NCBI RefSeq assembly: GCF_008107645.1
Contig: NZ_SDGY01000005.1
Location: 1-64,000 of the forward strand
Origin: Leuconostoc litchii
Lineage (GTDB): Bacteria; Bacillota; Bacilli; Lactobacillales; Lactobacillaceae
Reading direction: 5' to 3'
DNA: 64,000 nt
Below are positions 42,512-49,002 of the stretch, piece after piece (position 1 is the first letter of the stretch; each line of letters begins with the position of its first letter). The position numbers and the translations under genes were made by a program. The notes beneath the pieces are model-generated. The model did not search any database, had not been told where the DNA came from, and saw only the letters and a list, made by a program, of their open reading frames with translations.

Positions 42512-42669
42512 CTCTTAAGAAATTAAATTATATCCTACAAATAGACGGACATGATTGTGGTGTAGACGCCCTAGCTAGGGTTTTGGTTAAGTATATGGGT
42601 ATCGTTAAGACTGTCAATGTTTTAAAATTTGAAAACTATGTTTATTCAAGAGGGTTTGGGTTTATTTGA
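42512..42669 (+). pseudogene. Remnant of a C39 bacteriocin exporter gene
   Basis: The frame starting ...LKKLNYILQIDGHDCGVDAL and running RVLVKYMG is the start of a C39 peptidase domain, with the catalytic cysteine in DCGVDAL. It is not a copy of the intact exporter in the window (which has ISQLEEKDCGVAAL). The ATG just upstream is one base out of frame, and a stop follows after about 50 codons, with nothing recognisable beyond. It is therefore a leftover of a second exporter. Confidence 0.7.
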
Positions 42670-42770
42670 TAAAAAATTATCCTATCCCTTTATTGCTCAT
42701 TTCGTAAACTAGAAAAGCACCACCATTATCATTGCTTCTGGTTGTTATTTTGTGCTGAATGGTGGACTTT

Positions 42771-42862
42771 TAACCGTTTGACATTTCAACATGACTACTC
42801 GTTTCATTTATCTATAGAAATACAACAAGTTAGTTGTATATTTAGTTCTATCATTGCGCAGC
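42771..42862 (+). promoter_or_regulatory. LytTR-box promoter of bacteriocin module B
   Basis: TAACCGTTT (42771) and TGACTACTC (42792) are 21 bp apart, with -10 TATATT (42837-42842) and the palindrome ATTGCGCAGC (42853-42862), degraded at the ends. About 30 bp upstream of the first box match the region before module A almost exactly, including the exporter-side boxes, so the promoter region was duplicated. Confidence 0.75.
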
Positions 42863-42881
42863 GGTTAAGGAATTAAATGAT

Positions 42882-43022
42882 ATGGAATTAGAAAGCATTA
42901 ATGGTGGTTGGTCACCACAAGGTTTTGCCATTTCATTTGTACTTGGAGGGGCAGTGGATGTTGGTGCCTATTCAATATATCAATCTGGTATGGACCAAGG
43001 ATATCGAAATAATAAAAAATAG
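42882..43022 (+). CDS. Bacteriocin peptide B1 precursor with shortened leader
   Basis: A 46-residue frame. The leader is only nine residues, MELESINGG, whereas the others have 18-26. Codons just before the ATG read VKELND in frame, matching the usual leader core, but have no start codon. The mature part (37 residues, starting WSPQGFAISF with GGAVDVG and a basic NNKK end) is a normal class IIb chain. A deletion joining the promoter leader to the gene probably removed the original start. It may be poorly processed or made. Confidence 0.65.
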   Translation: MELESINGGWSPQGFAISFVLGGAVDVGAYSIYQSGMDQGYRNNKK

Positions 43023-43051
43023 AATTAGATTTATTTAGGAGGGTAGTACGT

Positions 43052-43214
43052 ATGGTATTATTTAAGGAATTAAGCAACAAGGAATTAGTAAATGTAAATG
43101 GGGGGAGTAGTCCCAGTAGCTGTAGTTTTGGGTATCCCAACATTAGCACTTGGAATATACCAGGCTGGATATGCGGCAGGAAAAGACAGATCCCAAGCTG
43201 GCTTACACCGATGA
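43052..43214 (+). pseudogene. Bacteriocin peptide B2 precursor, frameshifted in a G6 run
   Basis: The frame begins with a good ribosome site (AGGAGGG) and leader MVLFKELSNKELVNVNGG. A run of six G (43100-43105) then puts the reading frame out. With five G the product would continue GVVPVAVVLGIPTLALGIYQ and AGYAAGKDRSQAGLHR to a stop at 43212, a typical class IIb chain. The stop would overlap the ATG of the next gene (ATGA). As sequenced, the frame runs into the downstream membrane protein, giving an artificial fusion. Slippage, inactivation or a sequencing error are all possible. Confidence 0.75.
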
Positions 43215-43516
43215 AATATCTACTGTTGTTTTTACAGTGTTTAATATTTACCGCTTTATGTTTATTGGTAATATTAATAGGTTTAAGTGATCAACATCGT
43301 TTTGGAGCGGTATCATATCATACTATGAATAATATGTTTGTTTTGTTGATGCTTCTCCAGTTTGCATTATTTTTAATACCCAATAAATTATTAGGTGCAT
43401 TCGAAAACAGTTTGTTCGGATATTTGAGAAAAAAATCATTATGGAAAATTGTTGTATGGACAGGAATAAGTGGTGGCATATTGTCGTTGAAGGAAATAGT
43501 TTGTAACAAAATTTAA
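43211..43516 (+). CDS. Putative immunity protein of module B
   Basis: A 101-residue membrane protein (MKYLLLFLQCLIFTALCLLV...) with three hydrophobic segments at about 4-26, 45-60 and 78-95. It starts on the ATGA that would end an unshifted B2 gene. I take this as its natural start, although the current frame joins it to B2. It is assigned as immunity protein from position and topology. Confidence 0.65.
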   Translation: MKYLLLFLQCLIFTALCLLVILIGLSDQHRFGAVSYHTMNNMFVLLMLLQFALFLIPNKLLGAFENSLFGYLRKKSLWKIVVWTGISGGILSLKEIVCNKI

Positions 43517-43716
43517 ATTCATATATCTTACAACAAGGATTAAGATGTTTGCGAAACTCTTAATAAATGGACTTTTATGGCGTGGAGAAATCCATGATTT
43601 TTTTTTGCAGTAAAATTGGTAGTAAGCAATTATTCAAATAGTCACTCCAAGGTTAGCTATAAATTGCTTTTGAATGTAACATGAACGGCTGTTAACACTC
43701 TGTAGATGGATCAAAT

Positions 43717-43807
43717 CGACCTTTTACTACCCTAAAATAGCCACTGACCTTAATTATGTATATATTGTTAATAAATTTTTGTATACTCGAATTATTCGTT
43801 GCGCAAC
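43717..43807 (+). promoter_or_regulatory. LytTR-box promoter of bacteriocin module C
   Basis: CGACCTTTT (43717) and TAGCCACTG (43738) are 21 bp apart. The -10 TATACT (43782-43787) follows at 44 bp, then GTTGCGCAAC (43798-43807), which with its flanks forms the 12-bp palindrome CGTTGCGCAACG. The rest of the 322-bp gap before module C is AT-rich, with only a weak hairpin near 43566-43606. Confidence 0.7.
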
Positions 43808-43838
43808 GATAAAAAAATATGGGACTAGGAGAAGAGTC

Positions 43839-44018
43839 ATGGATAACTATCTGGGATTAAGTAACTTTAAAGAGTTGAATTCTGAAGAATTACTGGAGTC
43901 AGGAGGAATAGCTCCTCTGATTGTAGCTGGTTTATGGATCGCTGGAGGAGTTGGCGGTGCTGGAGTTGCGGGCTTCGCTATCGGAGCGACGGCTGGGTAC
44001 ATTGCTAATAAAAAGTGA
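43839..44018 (+). CDS. Class IIb bacteriocin peptide C1 precursor
   Basis: A 59-residue precursor. The leader is 23 residues, with the core SNFKELNSEELLESGG. The 36-residue mature part begins IAPLIVAGLW, is Gly/Ala-rich with repeated GXXXG (GGVGGAG, GATAG) and ends IANKK. The ribosome site AGGAGAAGAGTC sets this start. The open frame extends 20 codons upstream across the promoter palindrome and is not used. Confidence 0.88.
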   Translation: MDNYLGLSNFKELNSEELLESGGIAPLIVAGLWIAGGVGGAGVAGFAIGATAGYIANKK

Positions 44019-44031
44019 GGAGAATAAGAAA

Positions 44032-44205
44032 ATGAAAGAATTGAATACATTTGCTAATTTATCAACAGAAGAAATGAAAAATATTCATGGTGGAATTATT
44101 CCTGTTAGTCCGAGTACTGTTAAGTGGTATTGCGCTGCAGTTGGTGGCGCCTTTGTGTGGGGATATGATGAAGGATATCAATTTGGGAAGGATTTGGCTA
44201 AATAA
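44032..44205 (+). CDS. Class IIb bacteriocin peptide C2 precursor
   Basis: A 57-residue precursor with a 21-residue leader, MKELNTFANLSTEEMKNIHGG. The 36-residue mature part starts IIPVSPSTVKWY and contains GGAFVWGYDEG and an FGKDLAK end. The ribosome site is GAGGAGAAT. It lies 13 bp after C1, so the pair forms a classical two-peptide operon. An upstream extension of the frame into C1 is ignored. Confidence 0.87.
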   Translation: MKELNTFANLSTEEMKNIHGGIIPVSPSTVKWYCAAVGGAFVWGYDEGYQFGKDLAK

Positions 44206-44210
44206 TAATC

Positions 44211-44423
44211 ATGACAGATGATACGAACGCTGCAATAGCATTAGGAGCATTTATACTATATTTTGTCATTGCAGCACTACGTTTTTTTACAGATGCCGGT
44301 ATCTTAAATATTATTTCTGCAAGAGACTTAGAGCAAGCATCTCACTTTTTGCTAATGATAACTTTTGTTAATTTGATTGTATGGCCATTAAAAAAAGACA
44401 GTAAATTTTCTATTCTTCGGTAA
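44211..44423 (+). CDS. Putative immunity protein of module C
   Basis: A 70-residue protein with two membrane helices (about 8-26 and 44-60) and a basic end (KKDSKFSILR), located five bases after C2. Function is inferred from its operon position and topology. The ribosome site is weak, so translation is probably coupled to C2. Confidence 0.7.
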   Translation: MTDDTNAAIALGAFILYFVIAALRFFTDAGILNIISARDLEQASHFLLMITFVNLIVWPLKKDSKFSILR

Positions 44424-44646
44424 ATAGTATTAGATAGTTGTCTTTTATTGCATAAAATACTATTTTATATAATCCAATTGTAAAAAGAACAATCACATTA
44501 CTTATTCAAATTAGACAGATGGCAAGAAAGTATATGGTTATTATAGGGAAAAACATATCAAAAATTCTCAGGTTACTGCATTATTGTTAGTGATGTACTG
44601 CTGGGAAATTATTAATTTTAGGTATTGCATATCATACACAAAAAAT

Positions 44647-44693
44647 AAAAAAGTTGGGTTCACTGAGATGTTAACAGTGAACCCAACTTTTTT
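44647..44693. terminator. Bidirectional terminator after module C and the regulator gene
   Basis: AAAAAAGTTGGGTTCACTG and its complement form a 19-bp perfect stem with a nine-base loop, ending a few bases from the response-regulator stop codon. No gene is seen in 44424-44646. Confidence 0.9.
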
Positions 44694-44695
44694 AG

Positions 44696-45421
44696 TCACA
44701 GGAGATTTCTTAATGCTTTTATTTTTCTTCTGGAAATTAGACAAGTCAGTTGATTATGAAGGATAATTTCATTATTGACTTTATCAATTTGCTCAATTTT
44801 ATTAATATTTACAAGATAGGAACGATGACTACGGAATAATCGATCGTCCATCGCTTCGATATCTTGTAGTCGACCTGTAAACTGGATACGTTTATTTTTA
44901 CTCACTAGAGCAATTTTTCGTTCGCTCGATATTGTTTCAAAAAATAGAATATCATTGAAGGGTATCTGAAAATGGCATTGTGAGGTATTGTAGTGAAATA
45001 AGTCTAGCGGTTTATCTTGATGATTTTTTTCTACAATATGAGTTAGGCATTCTTTTAATTGTTGCTTAAAATCATTTGATGATTGCGTCTTATCTATAAA
45101 GTCCAGTGCAGATATATGATATTGGAAGGTAAGTGGCAAAAATTCAGAATGAGTCGTAACAAAAATAATAGCAGCATATGGATCATGTTTTCTAATTTCT
45201 TTGGCTACCTGAAACCCCTTTTTATCTGATCCTTTGATCTCAATATCGAGAAAATATATGTGATGTGTTCCATTACTAAGTAAGTGCTGTGATAATTGTT
45301 CTGGTTTTGAGTAAGTGTTAATCTTTTGGCATGACCAATTGTTTTCTTGGACTAATTCGATTAAGTAGCGTCGCAATTTTTGTTGCTGTATGATATCATC
45401 TTCTAAAATATTTATGTGCAT
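44696..45421 (-). CDS. LytTR response regulator (AgrA/ComE type)
   Basis: A 241-residue regulator. The receiver domain (1-125) has the phosphorylated Asp in IYFLDIEIKG, acidic residues in ILEDD and the switch Thr and Lys (VTTHSE, IDKT). The LytTR domain (about 140-241) has the DNA-contacting pattern FHYNTSQCHFQIPFNDILFFE, then RLFRSHRSYLVNINKI. It would bind the 21-bp-spaced TAACCRTTT repeats found upstream of the bacteriocin genes. It is the second gene of the two-component operon, five bases after the kinase gene. Confidence 0.9.
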   Translation of the reverse strand: MHINILEDDIIQQQKLRRYLIELVQENNWSCQKINTYSKPEQLSQHLLSNGTHHIYFLDIEIKGSDKKGFQVAKEIRKHDPYAAIIFVTTHSEFLPLTFQYHISALDFIDKTQSSNDFKQQLKECLTHIVEKNHQDKPLDLFHYNTSQCHFQIPFNDILFFETISSERKIALVSKNKRIQFTGRLQDIEAMDDRLFRSHRSYLVNINKIEQIDKVNNEIILHNQLTCLISRRKIKALRNLL

Positions 45422-45426
45422 GAAAT

Positions 45427-46737
45427 TTATCCTTGTGTAATTAATGTCTGTCGGAATTGATAATTGCTGTGTTCGGTTTCTATACGTGCTTGTTCATAAT
45501 CACTCAAGATATGCTGCATATTGCTCAGCCCAATGCCACGATTAGTCCCTTTGCTAGTTACACCATCTTGAAAAATATGACCGATATTGATAAATTTTTG
45601 GTTAGTGGAATTTTCAATAATGAGGCGATGCTCCTGTTTAATATTATCTGCAATAAATGCAATGTTAATAAAAGCTTTTGAGCATGTTTCGCTGGCTTCA
45701 ATAGCATTGTCCAATAAAATACCCAGCATACGAATATAATCAAAAACATCAATGTGGCAAGTTGACCAGTTCTTTTCGATTTCAAATTTTACATGAATAC
45801 CGTTTTCTAGTGCTAAAATAATTTTGTTTGATAGAACACTTTTGATAGCAGGGATGTCAATCTTTGTTAATGCCCCTAAGGTGTGATTGCCATGATTTAA
45901 TACATTCGGGGAGTTTTTTAATACATCTTCATATATAGAGCGAATCTGATTAATATCACCAGCTTGTATACTTGTTTCTAAGCTGACGATTAGGTTGGCA
46001 TAATCGTGACGAAAGCCATTGATGCTTTTATAGAGATCCTCGATTTGTGTTGTATAGGTTGTTAAATGATCTAGTTGCTGTTGCTTTTGCTGTGCTAATT
46101 GAAAGTTGAAATAGTTTTGGGTAGTATTCTTAAGATAAACTAATAATGATATTAAACTAATAACAAAGAACATATTAACAGCGTTTTTATATGAAGTGTT
46201 ATTAAATTGGTGTGTTAATAAATATAACAATAGGCTAATAGACAATAATGAGTTGATTAATTTCAAGCGATTGCTTTTTTGTAAATGTTGGTTTTTTCGT
46301 ATAATTTCTAGATTTGGTGCAATCAGTTTGATTACACCAAATTGTACAATACCTATGAATATTGGTGTTATTATTGTATCGTAAATAGCTATGATATTGT
46401 TTTCTAAGAAGTATGATAATCCAAGCCACTTATCTAGTGATTGAATGATGACCCCGAAGGTTGACACGGATACAACGGTATATAGAGCGTAAAAGGTGAT
46501 AAGGTTAAGATTTTGTTTTCCTTTGTTCAGTGAGACGTTAAGCAACATTAGAATAAAGATGTGTATTATCCGAGCTGGGATACCTAATAATGCCGTTGTC
46601 AGCAGTTCAGTCGAGATAAACAGCAGGTAAATTTTAAAGCTTATTTTAGTTTTACTTATAGTGCAAAACATGATAAATTCAATACTTGATAAACTACAAA
46701 ATCCCAGTAGAATGTGAGTAATTGATAAAATGTACAT
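45427..46737 (-). CDS. Peptide-sensing histidine kinase (AgrC/HK10 type)
   Basis: A 436-residue kinase with about six N-terminal membrane helices (to about residue 205), then a dimerisation helix with the phosphorylated His in NGFRHDYANLIVSLE, and a GHKL ATP-binding domain (LLDNAIEAS, GIGLSNMQHIL). Membrane kinases of this type bind secreted peptide pheromones of class II bacteriocin systems. The matching peptide gene lies divergently just upstream. GGGAGATAATT is the ribosome site. Confidence 0.9.
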   Translation of the reverse strand: MYILSITHILLGFCSLSSIEFIMFCTISKTKISFKIYLLFISTELLTTALLGIPARIIHIFILMLLNVSLNKGKQNLNLITFYALYTVVSVSTFGVIIQSLDKWLGLSYFLENNIIAIYDTIITPIFIGIVQFGVIKLIAPNLEIIRKNQHLQKSNRLKLINSLLSISLLLYLLTHQFNNTSYKNAVNMFFVISLISLLVYLKNTTQNYFNFQLAQQKQQQLDHLTTYTTQIEDLYKSINGFRHDYANLIVSLETSIQAGDINQIRSIYEDVLKNSPNVLNHGNHTLGALTKIDIPAIKSVLSNKIILALENGIHVKFEIEKNWSTCHIDVFDYIRMLGILLDNAIEASETCSKAFINIAFIADNIKQEHRLIIENSTNQKFINIGHIFQDGVTSKGTNRGIGLSNMQHILSDYEQARIETEHSNYQFRQTLITQG

Positions 46738-46806
46738 AATTATCTCCCTAAATTATATTTACATTTTACATTAAAAGATAAACGTTTACCACAAAGATTT
46801 ATTTTT

Positions 46807-46836
46807 TAACCATTCAAAACAAATTAGTAACCGTTT
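46807..46836 (+). promoter_or_regulatory. LytTR boxes before the inducing-peptide gene
   Basis: TAACCATTC (46807) and TAACCGTTT (46828) are 21 bp apart and are the best-conserved pair in the window. No strong -10 is visible at the expected distance, though AAATAT near 46874 could serve. Confidence 0.75.
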
Positions 46837-46913
46837 ATGAATATATTCTTGTGATAAAACAATATAACAAGGAAAATATTAGTGGTACTAAAAATAATTT
46901 GAAGGAGGAAAAT

Positions 46914-47033
46914 ATGGTATTTTTAAGTCAATTTGAAAAATTAAGCTGTAATGAATTACGAAATATTGAAGGCGGAGATTGGATAAAATTTTTAAATAAT
47001 AGGTTAAATAATCAGGGCCATATTCTGAGATGA
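46914..47033 (+). CDS. Inducing peptide (pheromone) precursor
   Basis: A 39-residue precursor with the 21-residue leader MVFLSQFEKLSCNELRNIEGG and the mature 18-mer DWIKFLNNRLNNQGHILR. Its short, cationic, amphipathic mature part without GXXXG motifs sets it apart from the other peptides and fits a secreted inducer. It lies divergent from the kinase gene behind the strongest LytTR boxes, which gives an autoinduction loop. GGAGG ribosome site. A terminator follows at 47081. Confidence 0.85.
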   Translation: MVFLSQFEKLSCNELRNIEGGDWIKFLNNRLNNQGHILR

Positions 47034-47080
47034 CAAGTTAATAGTTTGATTTTGCCATAATTATATTTGTTATGGATGAG

Positions 47081-47125
47081 CCCAATAATTTGGATTTCTA
47101 TCTATCCAAATTATTGGGTCTTTTA
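47081..47125 (+). terminator. Terminator after the inducing peptide gene
   Basis: CCCAATAATTTGGAT and ATCCAAATTATTGGG form a 15-bp stem with an eight-base loop, followed by TCTTTTATT. Confidence 0.85.
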
Positions 47126-47226
47126 TTATGTACCTATTGTTGTCACAATAACTGTTTCATATCACTCTTTAAACTAGTATAATATCCAGTATATATTATA
47201 ATTCAGCACACAAAAATGGGAAGATT

Positions 47227-48030
47227 ATGAAAAAAATATTATCTATAGGTGGGTCAGACACTAGTGGTGGTGGCGGCATACAAGCGGACATTAAAACATT
47301 TGAACGATATAACAAATTTAATATAGTGGCGATTGAAAATATTGTTACTATGTCTCCGAACACATGGGGTGTAAAACAATATCCAACACCGAATCAAGTA
47401 TTTTCCGCTCAATTGCAAACGTCGTTAGCGGTAGATCTAGCAGGCATTAAAATTGGTATGATTTCAAATATGGATAATTTTAATACACTGATTGACTATC
47501 TTGAGACTGCCAATTTTGGAATGTTATTAGTAGATCCAGTGATGGTAACAAAAGTTGCAATCAACAACGATCAAATGGTTAATCTAGAAACATATAAAAA
47601 ACAGCTACTATCTAAAGCTGATATTATTACACCAAATGTTTTAGAAGCTGCTATGCTGACCAATGTTCCAGCTATTACTAATATTTCCGAAATGAAAATA
47701 GCCGCTAAAAAACTATATAGTGGTGGTATCAAGTATGTTGTGATTAAATCAGGCAATCGTTTTGCTGATCATGTAGCCACTGATTTATTGTATGATGGGG
47801 CGAAATTTGAACTCTTTCAGCGTGAAACGATAGATACTAATTTTAATCATGGCGCAGGATGTACATTTTCTGCAGCGATATTGGCTAATCTTGTTGAAAA
47901 TAAGCCGATTATTGAGGCTGTTCAAGAAGCAAAAGAGTTTACGTTCCAAACGATTGATCGGTCTATTAAACTAAATAAATTTGTTGGTCATGTTTGGCAA
48001 GGAGATAACAATTATGAAACAACACAATAG
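47227..48030 (+). CDS. pdxK: Pyridoxine/hydroxymethylpyrimidine kinase (PdxK/ThiD family)
   Basis: A 267-residue ribokinase-fold enzyme. The start MKKILSIGGSDTSGGGGIQADIKTF is the ThiD/PdxK signature. DPVMVTK, TPNVLEAAML and the catalytic HGAGCTFSAAI (Asp replaced by the Cys-containing form seen in ThiD-like pyridoxine kinases) follow. It phosphorylates pyridoxine or pyridoxal, or HMP in a thiamin setting. The overlapping S-component gene resembles a vitamin B6 transporter, so PdxK is preferred over ThiD. GGGAAG precedes the start. Confidence 0.82.
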   Translation: MKKILSIGGSDTSGGGGIQADIKTFERYNKFNIVAIENIVTMSPNTWGVKQYPTPNQVFSAQLQTSLAVDLAGIKIGMISNMDNFNTLIDYLETANFGMLLVDPVMVTKVAINNDQMVNLETYKKQLLSKADIITPNVLEAAMLTNVPAITNISEMKIAAKKLYSGGIKYVVIKSGNRFADHVATDLLYDGAKFELFQRETIDTNFNHGAGCTFSAAILANLVENKPIIEAVQEAKEFTFQTIDRSIKLNKFVGHVWQGDNNYETTQ

Positions 48031-48580
48031 TACTATAATCAGTATCGTTTTGGTTGCATTATTTACAAGTATTACATTTGTAGCTACAAGTATACAAGTA
48101 CCTATGCCAGCTCTGATAGGTAAACCGTTTGTCCATCTAGGTAATTCAGCTGTCTTATTGTCTGTATTATTACTGGGATACAAACGTGGAGCTCTTGCAG
48201 GTGGATTTGGATTAGCTTCATTTGATATTTTCCATGGTTATGCCGTGGAAGCACCATATTATTTTTTTGAGTGTTTTGTTGTGGGTGGTGTTGCAATATA
48301 TGTATTTTCACTTGTTCATTATAAACAACATAGTACGAATATTAAATTAATCATTGTAATTCTTGCAGCTGTTTTTTCTAAATTAGTAATGACAACGGGG
48401 CATAATTTTGTTATAAGTTTGATCAAAGGGATGACCTTACAACCAGCTATTATAGCTACAGTGTCTGCTTTATTCCCAACAATAATAAATTGCTTGACGA
48501 CTTTGATTGTTGTGTTTATTGTTTATCGAGTATTAGTGACACAATTCAATCAACTAATGACAAAAAATAATTTTAGCTAA
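48014..48580 (+). CDS. pdxU: ECF transporter S component, probably pyridoxine (PdxU-like)
   Basis: A 188-residue membrane protein with five to six helices. The segment SITFVATSIQVPMPALIGKPFVHLGNSAVLLSVLLLGYKRGALAGGFGLASFDIFHGY is typical of S components that bind the ECF ATPase module. It overlaps the pdxK gene by 17 bases, so kinase and substrate-binding component are made together. The shared energising module (EcfA, EcfA', EcfT) is elsewhere. The start at MKQHNS follows AAGGAGAT. The vitamin is inferred from the kinase, since PdxU-type proteins have been linked to pdxK. Confidence 0.78.
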   Translation: MKQHNSTIISIVLVALFTSITFVATSIQVPMPALIGKPFVHLGNSAVLLSVLLLGYKRGALAGGFGLASFDIFHGYAVEAPYYFFECFVVGGVAIYVFSLVHYKQHSTNIKLIIVILAAVFSKLVMTTGHNFVISLIKGMTLQPAIIATVSALFPTIINCLTTLIVVFIVYRVLVTQFNQLMTKNNFS

Positions 48581-48698
48581 AGTAACTTAGGAATAGTTGC
48601 GAGCACAGCAACTAAAACGATACAATTACGATCACAATATCAGGTATACTAACATCGTCATGTGAGTGGCAAAAAACATGTTAGGAATAATAATACGT

Positions 48699-48974
48699 AT
48701 GAAACTTTTCAAAAATTTACACAATTACGTGAAAGAAAATTATGAAAGTGGTAAATATCAAGCTGCTGAGCAAACATATCAAAGTACGTCAGTTGATGAC
48801 TATCAATTAGGATACAAACAAGCAGAATTTGACTATAAAAACAATCATACATTTCAAAAATTCCCTTCAGCAACAATTCAGTTAGTAAATGATATCACAG
48901 ACAATAAAGCAATTGAAATATCAAAATTTATCAGTGGTTATGAAGCCGCTAAGAGAGAGATTCTCGCAAGATAA
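48699..48974 (+). CDS. Hypothetical protein
   Basis: A 91-residue protein with Tyr-rich central repeats (AAEQTYQSTS, DDYQLGYKQAEFDYKNN) and SKFISGYEAAKREIL at the end. It is soluble and probably helical, with no known motif. The start at MKLFKNLH is chosen because it begins a normal basic N-terminus. Eleven more codons are open upstream, with no better ribosome site. It may be cotranscribed with the flavoprotein gene 28 bp downstream. Confidence 0.5.
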   Translation: MKLFKNLHNYVKENYESGKYQAAEQTYQSTSVDDYQLGYKQAEFDYKNNHTFQKFPSATIQLVNDITDNKAIEISKFISGYEAAKREILAR

Positions 48975-49002
48975 AGGTACAATAAACATCAGGGGATGAA
49001 CT

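Noticed and set aside
43052-43516. A single 154-residue protein with a bacteriocin-like start and membrane C-terminus
   Set aside because: The normal B2 continuation is readable in the -1 frame, and its stop overlaps a good start for the membrane protein. The fusion is best explained by the six-G run.
44584-44766. A 60-codon frame reading through the terminator after module C
   Set aside because: It runs across a 19-bp terminator hairpin and overlaps the response-regulator gene from the opposite strand.
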